Of a stretch of 6,736 nt of DNA, positions 1 through 6,693 are shown piece after piece. The notes beneath the pieces are model-generated. The model was given only the letters and a program-made list of their open reading frames with translations, was not told the DNA's origin and searched no databases. Positions within the stretch are counted from its first letter, which is position 1; each line of letters opens with the position of its first letter. The position numbers were made by a program, and so were the translations under genes. The stretch is from JAZGAE01 sp036475545 (GTDB taxonomy: Bacteria > Pseudomonadota > Alphaproteobacteria > DATDPM01), in assembly GCA_036475545.1 (NCBI GenBank), contig JAZGAE010000045.1:1-6736 (forward strand). The letters are read 5' to 3'.

Positions 1-370
1 GGGCGACGGGCGCTGGCGCTGTGGCTGCCGCTGCCGCTGTTGCGATCTGTCTCATCGAGCCGCAGGGCTGGGAGGTGCGATCCGTGCCACGATGCCGGGC
101 GCGACGGGCCGCTCGCGAGGATGAGCGCCGGGGCGCGCCGTAGCTTGAGCGGCCGCAGCGCAAGCCCCGGGGCAGCGGAGGTCTTCCGCGCGCGCCGAAC
201 CCGGCGTTAATCCAATGGCTAATAGTCACGGCGCAACACGCTGATTTTAAATAAATTTCAGGCCCTTGACAGTCGGCCGTCCTCGGTCCGGCACGGCCTT
301 GGGCCGGGGCGGCGAAGGCCGGGCGGCGGAGGCCGTGGGCGAGGGCGCCGCGGCGGCCCGCCGGGCGATC
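1..370. other. Region downstream of fliW with no supported gene
   Basis: This GC-rich stretch contains no reading frame I would call a gene. Two open frames run off the left edge. One is on the minus strand, with a possible ATG at 55 (MRQIATAAAAA...) and an upstream GTG at 229 in the same frame. The other is on the plus strand and ends near 168. Both have no convincing ribosome binding site, and their translations are rich in Arg, Pro and Ala, as expected from non-coding GC-rich DNA. An AT-rich island at 207-258 stands out and carries an IHF-like site. I see no intrinsic terminator with a U-tract after fliW. The small GC-rich hairpin at 351-363 (CGGCG/CGCCG) lacks a U-run. Confidence 0.6.
234..246 (-). 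promoter_or_regulatory. IHF-like binding site in an AT-rich island
   Basis: On the minus strand the sequence AATCAGCGTGTTG fits the IHF consensus WATCAR-N4-TTR at every fixed position. An A/T tract lies on its 5' side (246-258), as is common at strong IHF sites. It shares the 11-mer AACACGCTGAT (plus strand) with the IHF-like site upstream of flgI. I could not find a well-matched sigma-54 promoter within 200 bases on either strand, so which gene it might serve is unknown. It could be a promoter for a gene beyond the left edge, or a chance match in AT-rich DNA. Confidence 0.4.
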
Positions 371-880
371 TCAGAGCGTCTGGCGGATGGGGTAGTCGGT
401 GTTGGGGAGCACGTACTGCCGCGCGACCTGGCTCGAGGTGTCGAGGATGATCGGCGCCCTCACGTTGGTGGATACGCTGATGCCCTCGTCCTCCTTGCGG
501 AGCGTCACCAGCAGGAGGAAGGCGGCGTCTTCGCGGTGGACGCCCACGGTCGCGCATGCCTCGTCGACGTCCGTGTCGAGGATGGTCTGGCCGTCGAGGT
601 GCACGGGCAAAACCAGGAACGAGAGATCCATCCGCTCCAGGCTCTGCAGCAGCTTGAACTGGCCCATCCGGGGATCGGGAATGGCGGCGAGGCCGAATCT
701 CCGGAACTGCGGAAACCCGATGATGCCGCGGGGCAGGTAGATGGTGTTGCTGGCGTCGAAGGTGATCGCGCCGAACCGGGTCTCGACGGTTACCGCCTCG
801 CCGGCTGCGGCGCCGGCCTCGGGCGGGGTGCTCACCGCAGTCGGGTTCTCGGGGGCGCAGGGGTTGGTCTGTGTCATCAT
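371..880 (-). CDS. fliW: Flagellar assembly factor FliW
   Basis: FliW is a small cytoplasmic protein. In Bacillus and Campylobacter it binds free flagellin and, alternately, the translational repressor CsrA, so that flagellin synthesis follows secretion. This 169-aa product has the family signature: TRFGAITFD at 34-42, then YLPRGIIGFPQFRRFGL at 48-64, and the C-terminal block NVRAPIILD (139-147) followed by QYVLPNTDYPIRQTL. Residues 1-30 form a Pro/Ala-rich, probably disordered extension that is absent from FliW of about 143 aa such as that of Bacillus. The start is ATG at 880, with AGGA (890-893) 9 nt upstream; a second ATG follows directly. It lies 57 nt after flgL, so it is probably last in the operon, although a weak separate promoter in that AT-rich gap cannot be excluded. 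No csrA is seen next to it. Confidence 0.93.
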   Translation of the reverse strand: MMTQTNPCAPENPTAVSTPPEAGAAAGEAVTVETRFGAITFDASNTIYLPRGIIGFPQFRRFGLAAIPDPRMGQFKLLQSLERMDLSFLVLPVHLDGQTILDTDVDEACATVGVHREDAAFLLLVTLRKEDEGISVSTNVRAPIILDTSSQVARQYVLPNTDYPIRQTL

Positions 881-937
881 CCTGTTCCGTCCTCTCGAGC
901 TTCCTCGGCTTCAAATTACTATAGATTGACCTGCGGC

Positions 938-1858
938 CTAGAGGAACTGAGCCAGGCTCAAGCTGGCGAGCCGCGCGATCGTCAGGTATGAGGCCTCGAG
1001 CGTCACCTGATCCGTCGTCAGCCGGGTTATGGCCACGGCCACGTCCACGTTCTCGATCTTCCCGATCGCCTCTTCGGTGAAGAGATTGAACTCGCTGTGC
1101 TTGGCGGAAATCTCCTCGAGGGTGCGCCGCGCGGCGCCGATCTTGGTTATGATCAACGGGATGGTCTTCAGCGATTCGTTCACCATGCGCAGCGCCTCCT
1201 CGAGGCGGTTGCGGTCCTGAGGCGGGCCGACGTTCGCGGTGGAGGCCAATTTGAGGGACCGAATGAATTGCTCGAAGCCGGTCTCGTCCGCGGTCACGCC
1301 GTAGGCGACGTCGAGATTGTCATCCACGCGGACCGAGAGCCTGGTGCTGTTGGCGGTGAAATAGGCGGTGTTCGCCGTGCTCGGATAGACCGGCGGCGGA
1401 GAGGTGAAGCCGGCGGCGTTGAGGTCCACCGGGGGCACGTTGGTGGCGGTGCCTGCGAAGAGATAGCGGCCGTCCTGCTGTTCGTTCAAGAACCCCGCCA
1501 CCTGCGCCAGGATGTCTTGCGCCGCCGAATTGAGGGCGAGATCGGACGATCCCTCGACGTTGAGTCCGTTGATGAGCAGCGTACGGAACGTGCTGGCGAG
1601 CTCGAAGATGGTCGAGACGTCCGTCTCCATGACCTGGAGCCGCTGGTCGACGATCTCGATATTCTTCATGTACTGATCGATGCGGATGCGCGTGTTCTCC
1701 AGGCTCACGAGCCGGCCGGCGTCGGTCCCAAGGCCCGAGTACTGGCTGGAGACCTTGCCCGTCGAGATCTGAACCTGCGTTTCGAACAGCCGTTGCTGAG
1801 TGTTCTGGATGTTGAACTGGCTCAGGTTGTGCTGCGCTAAGTCGCTGACGCGGGTCAT
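938..1858 (-). CDS. flgL: Flagellar hook-filament junction protein FlgL (HAP3)
   Basis: FlgL is the junction protein that joins the hook cap zone (FlgK) to the flagellin filament. It is secreted unprocessed through the flagellar type III system and acts outside the cell. The 306-aa product has normal family length. Its N-terminal coiled-coil region carries the flagellin-like motif QISTGKVSSQYSGL (30-43). The central motif DGRYLFAGT (129-137) is typical of FlgL. The C-terminal helix (about 265-306, with EASYLTIARLASLSLAQFL at the end) mirrors flagellin D0. The variable middle part, about 140-190, is short. I see no cysteine, as is usual for axial proteins. The start is ATG at 1858, with AGGAGA just upstream in the 13-nt gap after flgK. 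Order and spacing imply co-transcription with flgK. Confidence 0.96.
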   Translation of the reverse strand: MTRVSDLAQHNLSQFNIQNTQQRLFETQVQISTGKVSSQYSGLGTDAGRLVSLENTRIRIDQYMKNIEIVDQRLQVMETDVSTIFELASTFRTLLINGLNVEGSSDLALNSAAQDILAQVAGFLNEQQDGRYLFAGTATNVPPVDLNAAGFTSPPPVYPSTANTAYFTANSTRLSVRVDDNLDVAYGVTADETGFEQFIRSLKLASTANVGPPQDRNRLEEALRMVNESLKTIPLIITKIGAARRTLEEISAKHSEFNLFTEEAIGKIENVDVAVAITRLTTDQVTLEASYLTIARLASLSLAQFL

Positions 1859-1871
1859 GCGGGTCTCCTAA

Positions 1872-4457
1872 TCACACGATCTCGATGAGCGTTTGGAGCA
1901 TCTCCGCCACCACGCGGATGAGGCGGGCCGACGCACTGTACGCGTTCTGGAACAGGATCATCTTGGCCAGCTCCTCGTCGATATTGACCCCGCTGACCGA
2001 CGCCACCGACGTGGCCAGGTCCTGTACCAGCGTTTCCTTGAAGATCAGTGTGCTGTTGACGTTCGCGGCCTCGATGGAATTGAGGGCAAGGATCGCGGTG
2101 CCGTAGCCGGCGAGCGTCGTCGCCGTCTGAGGAAGCGCGCCGGCCGTCTTGAAGGCGAGATTCTCGGTGAACTTGTTCGCCATCGCTTGGGCGATGGAGT
2201 TGTCGCCGGCCAATATGGCGCTGACGCCGACTGCCGGCGTGGTCGCGGTGTCAAGCGCCCCTCGCGAAAGCCGTGCCGGATCGTTCTGGATGGCCGTCCG
2301 CACCGCCAGGGTGCCGACGATTCCGGTCGTGTCGGTGGCGAAGTTGAAGGCGCTGAGCAGCGTCCCGCTGTCCGTGAGCGTGAAGTTGTTGCTGTCGTCG
2401 TCGACGATCTTGAGGCGGACCTTGCTGCCCTCGGTCACCAGCTCGGCGCGGATGTTGGCGGTGGTGAGCGTCGCATCCGCGTTGATGGCGGCGGCGAGGT
2501 CCGTCAGGCTGTCGCCGGACGCGTAGGCGATCGCCGCCGGCGAGCCCGCAAAGCCTCCGGAGAAGGTGAGCGTCCCGCTGAGCCCCAACGGCATGGTCCC
2601 GGAGGATTGCGCCCCCGAGGTGTAGACGTCGTAATTCGTTCCGGTCGTGAAGAAATCGTTGAGGCCGAAGAAATGGCTGAAGGTGCGGGTGGTGCCTGCC
2701 ACGGTCACGGTGGTGTCGCGGGTGAGATCGATGCCCTGGATCGCAAGCGATCCCTGGGAGCCTCCCGCGGTGGCGCCGGCAAGGGTGATGGCGGCGAAGG
2801 TGATAGTGCCGATGACCGTGTCGCCGAACCCGTCGCCGTTCGAGTCGAGCGCGATCTCCACGGTGCCGCCGGCCGCGAGGTCGCCGGAGGCGGTGGCCGT
2901 GGCGACGCCTACGGAGCTTCCCGCGCCGCCCCCCACCGGGCCGAAGGCGAAGTTGGCATCCGCGGCAAGGCGAACCACGCCCGGCGCGCCGGCCGTCGTC
3001 TCCACGTTCAGCACCAGATCCCCGTTGCTGAGCAGCGCCAGAAACGACGTGCCCGCGGCCTCGCTGATGCCGTTGGTTACCAGCGTCACGGTGGGGGCGG
3101 GGAAGGTCACGATGTCGCCGCCGGTCGTGACGCTCGCGACATCGACCGAGCCGTTGGTCCCAAGCGACCCATCGACGTTCGTCCCATCCACGACGATGCC
3201 GTTGATTGGGTTGTTGGCGCGGATGACCAGGTTTCCGTTCTCGAGGCTCGCGGTGGCGCCGGTGACGCCGTCGAAGCCCCCGATTACCCCGCCGTTGATC
3301 GCGTCGATGACGTTCTGGACGGTCAGCGTGCCCCCCACCGCGGCCGTCAGCGCCGTGAGGTCGATGTCCACGAAGTCGGGGCTGGCGCCGCCGGCGTCGA
3401 CGTAGGCGCCGTTGGTATCCACCACTGCGATTCGCACGGTGCCGGACGCCACCAGCGTGTCCGCGACGCTGAAGAAGTGGGTCCCGGTGAGGTTGTTCGG
3501 CGCCGGGAAGGCCGTGCCCTCGTTGTGAAGGGCGTTGAGCTCGTCGCGCAGCATCGCCGCGAGGTGGTCGAGTTCGGCGGCGAGGTCCGGCAGCCGGGCG
3601 TCGCGAATCTCGATCAGGCCCCCGATCCGCCCGCCGCGGATCTCGTTCGTGATGTCCACATCGTCGAGCAGAATTCCGGGAATGCGGCCGTCGGCATGGG
3701 TGATCCCCGCGGACATGGTGGCGATGGGGTCGTGTTTGAGGAAATGGGGGTCGCGGTCGAAAAGAGCCCGGCCGTCCCCGGTGAGGATCACGACCTCGCC
3801 GTTGTCGCGGAGGAAGTAGGTGATATCCATCTGCTCGGCGATCTTGCTGATGGCGACGTCGCGCTGGTCCTGAAGCTCGCCGGCGGGCCGATCGAGGGCA
3901 ATGTTCCTGGCGATGTTGCGGTTGAGCTCGTCGATGATCACGAGCTGGGAGTTGACGAGATCGACGGCCTCGGTGATCTGCAAGTCGGCCTGTCCGCGCA
4001 GCACCTGGAGCTGGCTGCCCATCTGGCTCATCTGTTGCGTCAGCTTCAAGGCGGCGCCGATGACGTCGAGGCGCTGGGAAGCACCTTCTGGATTGATGGC
4101 GAGCGCCTGGAGCGTATTCCCGAACTCGGTGACGATGGCGGCGATCGAGGAATCGTTCAGCAGGGTTCCGAACAGGGCCTGCATGCGCTTGAAAAACGTG
4201 TCCTTGATCTCGATTGCCCCGAGTTCAGAGAATTGGTTGCGCAGCTCCTTCAACAAGTTCTCGTCCACGTGGCGCGTCAGGTCTTCGGCGATCACCCCTG
4301 CGCCCTGGCCGTCGAGGGTGCGGGTTTGCTGGCTCAGGGTCTTGCGGGTGTATCCCTCGGTGTTCGCGTTGGCGATGTTGTTCGAGGTGACCTCGAGCGC
4401 CCGCTGATTGACTTGCAGCGCGCTGACCGCGGCCTGGAGTGAGATGATGAGGGACAT
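1872..4457 (-). CDS. flgK: Flagellar hook-associated protein FlgK (HAP1), with a large central insertion
   Basis: FlgK forms the first ring of the hook-filament junction and is exported by the flagellar secretion system. The N-terminus has the rod/hook family motif SNNIANANTEGYTR (25-38). The C-terminus has the matching helix, with VNIDEELAKMILFQNAYSAS at 824-843 and a final EMLQTLIEIV. A conserved inner segment, HFFGLNDFF (595-603), is typical of alphaproteobacterial FlgK. At 861 aa it is far longer than the enterobacterial protein of about 550 aa. The excess lies roughly in residues 331-590, which are Gly/Ala/Thr/Val-rich and probably beta-rich and surface-exposed. Stretches resembling the flagellin hook (IN) motif appear near 378-415 and 648-690. 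An internal repeat and the loop DSNGDGFGD (538-546) are described separately. No cysteine is seen. The start is ATG at 4457; the ribosome binding site is weak, in an 18-nt gap after the FlgN-like gene. Confidence 0.97.
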   Translation of the reverse strand: MSLIISLQAAVSALQVNQRALEVTSNNIANANTEGYTRKTLSQQTRTLDGQGAGVIAEDLTRHVDENLLKELRNQFSELGAIEIKDTFFKRMQALFGTLLNDSSIAAIVTEFGNTLQALAINPEGASQRLDVIGAALKLTQQMSQMGSQLQVLRGQADLQITEAVDLVNSQLVIIDELNRNIARNIALDRPAGELQDQRDVAISKIAEQMDITYFLRDNGEVVILTGDGRALFDRDPHFLKHDPIATMSAGITHADGRIPGILLDDVDITNEIRGGRIGGLIEIRDARLPDLAAELDHLAAMLRDELNALHNEGTAFPAPNNLTGTHFFSVADTLVASGTVRIAVVDTNGAYVDAGGASPDFVDIDLTALTAAVGGTLTVQNVIDAINGGVIGGFDGVTGATASLENGNLVIRANNPINGIVVDGTNVDGSLGTNGSVDVASVTTGGDIVTFPAPTVTLVTNGISEAAGTSFLALLSNGDLVLNVETTAGAPGVVRLAADANFAFGPVGGGAGSSVGVATATASGDLAAGGTVEIALDSNGDGFGDTVIGTITFAAITLAGATAGGSQGSLAIQGIDLTRDTTVTVAGTTRTFSHFFGLNDFFTTGTNYDVYTSGAQSSGTMPLGLSGTLTFSGGFAGSPAAIAYASGDSLTDLAAAINADATLTTANIRAELVTEGSKVRLKIVDDDSNNFTLTDSGTLLSAFNFATDTTGIVGTLAVRTAIQNDPARLSRGALDTATTPAVGVSAILAGDNSIAQAMANKFTENLAFKTAGALPQTATTLAGYGTAILALNSIEAANVNSTLIFKETLVQDLATSVASVSGVNIDEELAKMILFQNAYSASARLIRVVAEMLQTLIEIV
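2817..3443 (-). repeat. Diverged internal repeat in the FlgK insertion
   Basis: Two segments of the FlgK product align without database help. GTVRIAVVDTNGAYVDA at residues 339-355 is encoded at about 3393-3443. GTVEIALDSNGDGFGDT at residues 531-547 is encoded at about 2817-2867. Their upstream flanks (DTLVAS and GDLAAG) also match. The copies are about 192 residues apart. This suggests the central insertion grew by duplication of a beta-rich unit, although the sequence between the copies has diverged too far for me to set unit boundaries. Confidence 0.55.
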
Positions 4458-4475
4458 GAGGGCGCCTGCCCGGCC

Positions 4476-4919
4476 CTACAGCGTTTGATCCAGCGTCACC
4501 GGGCCCGCCTTTGCGCCACGGCTGGGTCCGCCGTTCTCGATCGAGCCGTTCCTAGAGTATCCGGTATTCTCCTTCTGGCGTTCCGTCACGGCGTCGGCGA
4601 CGGCTTTGAGAACCCGGGCGTTGACCTCCCTCGCCGCCTTCAGCGACGCTTCGTTTTGGGCGAGGACTTTCTGGAACTCCTCGGTCTTCGCCTCGAGCTC
4701 CTCCCGCAACGCCGGGGCGAGGCCCGCGAGCACCTCGGGATGCTTGCCGAGTTCACGCAAGAGGGTCTCGTAGGCGCGCGCAAGGGCCGCCTTTTCCTCT
4801 TGCAACTCCTCGATCTCGTGGGGCCGGTGGGCGCGGAGCCGCTCGATCTCCGTGGTCATCAGGGCAACGAGGCGGCTGGTGATGGCGATGATGTCGTTGA
4901 CCAGGTTCTTGCTGCTCAT
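4476..4919 (-). CDS. flgN: FlgN-like flagellar export chaperone (FlbY-type)
   Basis: FlgN proteins are small cytoplasmic helical chaperones that bind the C-termini of FlgK and FlgL and deliver them to the flagellar export gate. This 147-aa product fits in size and shape. Residues 1-115 look like one long, charged helical hairpin, broken near HPEVLAGLAP (60-69). The C-terminal tail is flexible and Gly/Asn/Ser-rich, ending VTLDQTL, which resembles alphaproteobacterial FlgN-like proteins. The match is to overall shape and position rather than a strong motif, so the name rests partly on its place directly before its expected clients flgK and flgL. The start is ATG at 4919, 2 nt after the flgJ stop. 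A strong Shine-Dalgarno, AGGAGGTG (4928-4935), sits inside the end of flgJ, so translation is probably coupled. A divergent paralogue of another helical chaperone is the main alternative. Confidence 0.8.
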   Translation of the reverse strand: MSSKNLVNDIIAITSRLVALMTTEIERLRAHRPHEIEELQEEKAALARAYETLLRELGKHPEVLAGLAPALREELEAKTEEFQKVLAQNEASLKAAREVNARVLKAVADAVTERQKENTGYSRNGSIENGGPSRGAKAGPVTLDQTL

Positions 4920-4921
4920 GG

Positions 4922-5236
4922 CTACTGCACCTCCTGGACTCTGAGGATTTCCCGTTGGACGGAATCGGCGATGCCGATGCCTCCGGCCCGGGCGATGGCC
5001 TTGCCGAACTCGTCGAACAACATGGAGCGGAACATCTCCTCGCCGTGCCCGCCGCCGAACAGCCCGTCGGTCTCGATGCCTTCGAACATGTGCCCGATCA
5101 TTTGCGCCAGGAACATGGCCTCGAGCTCCTCGGCCGTTTCACGCGCCTTGTCCGGGCTCGCGACCTTGGTTGGCGGCAATGCCGGCGCTCGCTCAAGCGC
5201 GAGCTGGGCTCCGGCGAGGAGGGTCGAGGCGTCCAT
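4922..5236 (-). CDS. flgJ: Rod-binding protein, FlgJ N-terminal type (CheL-like)
   Basis: This protein corresponds to the rod-binding domain of FlgJ, which acts as a scaffold or cap for rod assembly in the periplasm. The product is 104 aa and is almost entirely that domain: AEELEAMFLAQMIGHMFEGI (35-54), then TDGLFGGGHGEEMFRSML (56-73), then FGKAIARAGGIGIADSVQ (77-94). It lacks the C-terminal peptidoglycan hydrolase domain of enterobacterial FlgJ, as is usual in alphaproteobacteria, where it is often annotated CheL. I chose ATG at 5236, which overlaps the flgI stop by one base (TGATG). A GTG one codon earlier (5239) would place the start only about 2 nt from the Shine-Dalgarno-like AGGTGA (5241-5246). 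The overlap suggests translational coupling to flgI. A muralytic enzyme for rod penetration must be encoded elsewhere. Confidence 0.93.
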   Translation of the reverse strand: MDASTLLAGAQLALERAPALPPTKVASPDKARETAEELEAMFLAQMIGHMFEGIETDGLFGGGHGEEMFRSMLFDEFGKAIARAGGIGIADSVQREILRVQEVQ

Positions 5237-6453
5237 CACATCACCTGGATTTCGGCGTGCAGGGCTCCCGCCGCCTTGATCGCCTGAAGGATGCTGATCA
5301 TGTCGCGCGGGCCGATGCCAAGAGCATTCAGACCCTTGACCAGGTCCTGGAGACTGACGCCGCTCGACAGCACCGCCAGCTTGCTCTGGGCCCCCTCGTC
5401 GACCTCGATGTCGGTGCGCTGGACCGTGGTGGTGGTGCCGGTGTTGGAAAACGGCGCGGGCTGGGACACCTGCGGGCTCTCGGTGATGCGGATGGTGAGG
5501 TTGCCCTGGGCGATGGCGACCATGCTGATGCGCACGTTGTCGGCCATCACGATGACGCCGGACTGTTCGTCGATCACCACGCGGGCGATCTGGTCGGGCT
5601 GGACCGCGAGCTGCTCGACCTTCGTGAGCAGGCCCGCGACGTTCCCGGCATAGGGCGGCGGCACCGTCAGCTGCACCGTGGACGGGTCCAGGGACACCGC
5701 CAGGGGTTCGCCGAAAGAGGTGTTGATCGCTTCGGCGATTCGGTGGGAGGTGGTGAAGTCGGGGTTGCGCAGGGCGATCCGCACCTGGCTCAGGCTGTCA
5801 AGCTCGAACCCCACCTCGCGCTCGACGACCGCGCCGTTCGCGATCCGCGCGCTGGTCGGCACCCCTTTCGTGACCGAGCCGGACTGGCCCGAGGCGGAGA
5901 ACCCGCCCACGGCGACCGATCCCTGGGCCACGGCGTAGACCTCGCCGTCGGCGCCGAGCATGGGGGTCACCAACAGCGAGCCGCCGCGAAGGCTCGAGGC
6001 GTCGCCGAGGGCGCTCACCGTCACGTCGATGTAGGTTCCCTGGCGTGCGAAGGGGGGAAGCGTACTCGTCACGATGACCGCGGCGACGTTGTCGGTCTTG
6101 AGCGGATCGTCGCGGGTATTGACGCCGAGCCGCTCGAGCATGCCGATCAGGCTCTGCTTGGTGAAGCCGGAGTTCGTCAGCGAATCGCCGGTGCCGTTGA
6201 GACCTACCACCAGGCCGTAGCCGACGAGCGGGTTGTCCCGGACCCCCTCGAAGTCGACGATGTCCTTGATCCGCGAGGCCGCGGAAGCTGGGTTCGCTGC
6301 GGCCAGCAGAACGAGCGCCAGCGCGCCGACGAGCGCGGCCCGGAGGCGCGCGGTCGGCGGGGCACAGGCGCCTTTGCCGGGAGCGTGGGCGGCGAGCGCG
6401 GGTGGCCCGTATTCAGTTCGTGCCGTGGTCATAAGAGTCCCGGTTGTGATCAC
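5236..6453 (-). CDS. flgI: Flagellar P-ring protein FlgI precursor
   Basis: FlgI polymerises into the P-ring, the periplasmic bushing around the flagellar rod in the peptidoglycan layer. The 405-aa product matches the family over its full length: SRIKDIVDFEGVRDNPLVGY (60-79), GLVVGLNGTGD shortly after, RGGSLLVTPMLGADGEVYAVAQG in the middle, and GLNALGIGPRDMISILQAIKAAG near the end. A Sec signal peptide has a hydrophobic core at about 39-53 and likely cleavage after NPASA (residue 58). Its N-region is unusually long, about 38 residues from the GTG start or 31 from the ATG at 6432, and there is no later usable start codon. GTG at 6453 is preferred because GAGG lies 4 nt upstream and the predicted sigma-54 transcript starts near 6482. 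I see no cysteine in the mature protein, unlike the disulfide-bonded E. coli FlgI. It is the first gene of the operon. Confidence 0.98.
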   Translation of the reverse strand: MITTGTLMTTARTEYGPPALAAHAPGKGACAPPTARLRAALVGALALVLLAAANPASAASRIKDIVDFEGVRDNPLVGYGLVVGLNGTGDSLTNSGFTKQSLIGMLERLGVNTRDDPLKTDNVAAVIVTSTLPPFARQGTYIDVTVSALGDASSLRGGSLLVTPMLGADGEVYAVAQGSVAVGGFSASGQSGSVTKGVPTSARIANGAVVEREVGFELDSLSQVRIALRNPDFTTSHRIAEAINTSFGEPLAVSLDPSTVQLTVPPPYAGNVAGLLTKVEQLAVQPDQIARVVIDEQSGVIVMADNVRISMVAIAQGNLTIRITESPQVSQPAPFSNTGTTTTVQRTDIEVDEGAQSKLAVLSSGVSLQDLVKGLNALGIGPRDMISILQAIKAAGALHAEIQVM

Positions 6454-6492
6454 GAAACCTCGTTGCGGACGGATGCATCCAGCGCCATCCGA

Positions 6493-6508
6493 AGCGAATC
6501 CCGTGCCA
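6493..6508 (-). promoter_or_regulatory. Sigma-54 promoter of the flgI operon
   Basis: On the minus strand, TGGCACGGGATTCGCT matches the sigma-54 consensus TGGCACG-N4-TTGCW at every position but one (TCGC for TTGC). The invariant GG (-24) and GC (-12) have the correct spacing. Transcription would begin about 12 nt downstream, near 6482, giving a leader of about 29 nt to the GTG at 6453 or 50 nt to the ATG at 6432. Caulobacter class III flagellar genes, including flgI, are known to use this sigma factor, so position and family knowledge agree. Confidence 0.82.
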
Positions 6509-6524
6509 TCCCAGGGTAAAGACC

Positions 6525-6537
6525 TAACACGCTGATA
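6525..6537 (-). promoter_or_regulatory. IHF binding site upstream of the flgI promoter
   Basis: The minus strand reads TATCAGCGTGTTA, which fits WATCAR-N4-TTR at all fixed positions and lies in the only AT-rich patch of this upstream region. It is centred about 49 nt upstream of the predicted start, between the promoter and the enhancer-like repeat. That is where IHF bends DNA to bring a sigma-54 activator to polymerase in Caulobacter flagellar promoters. Confidence 0.65.
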
Positions 6538-6616
6538 ATATTCGAGAGTTTCTCGCCCTGGTCGGCGGCGTCGAGGCAGGTGGCGGCGCCCCGCTCGGCA
6601 AGCCGCTCCATCTGCC

Positions 6617-6631
6617 CGGCAGTTCTTGCCG
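6617..6631 (-). promoter_or_regulatory. FlbD (ftr)-like enhancer, inverted repeat
   Basis: CGGCA-N5-TGCCG is a perfect 5+5 inverted repeat centred at 6624, about 142 nt upstream of the predicted sigma-54 start. CGGCA/TGCCG half-sites resemble the ftr elements bound by FlbD, the sigma-54 activator of late flagellar genes in Caulobacter. The identification rests on the half-site similarity, the distance, and the sigma-54 and IHF sites between it and the gene. In GC-rich DNA a 5-bp inverted repeat alone would not be convincing. Confidence 0.55.
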
Positions 6632-6693
6632 CGGCCAGCCTGGTTGGAAGCGCGATGCGCGATGCCGCCGGCGTTGCCGAAAGCCTCCCTCGC

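Noticed and set aside
14..28. Sigma-54-like TGGCGCTGTGGCTGC on the plus strand.
   Set aside because: The GG/GC spacing is right, but several consensus bases are missing and no gene with a clear start follows.
75..90. TGGCACG motif on the minus strand resembling a sigma-54 -24 element.
   Set aside because: The next GC is two bases too close, so the -12 element is not in register.
207..222. CtrA-like TTAA-N8-CTAA.
   Set aside because: The spacer is one base too long and one half-site is mismatched; kept only as a note in the IHF finding.
275..298. GGCCGT/ACGGCC inverted repeat after fliW as a terminator.
   Set aside because: The stem is only 6 bp with a 12-nt loop and no U-tract follows; such repeats are common in GC-rich DNA.
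1893..4442. An 849-codon plus-strand open frame opposite flgK.
   Set aside because: It is a shadow of flgK caused by high GC. Its translation is Arg/Gly/Val/Asp-rich without recognisable domains, while flgK matches its family end to end.
5170..6519. A 449-codon plus-strand open frame opposite flgI.
   Set aside because: It is antisense to the clear flgI gene, is rich in His, Arg, Gly and Asp, and shows no domain or ribosome binding site.
6450..6611. A 53-codon minus-strand reading frame (MERLAERGAATCLDAADQGE...) whose TGA overlaps the flgI GTG.
   Set aside because: It has plausible composition and a coupling-like overlap, but no ribosome binding site. It covers the sigma-54 promoter and the IHF site, with the enhancer-like repeat just upstream, so the flgI transcript would start inside it. 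The regulatory reading explains the DNA better.
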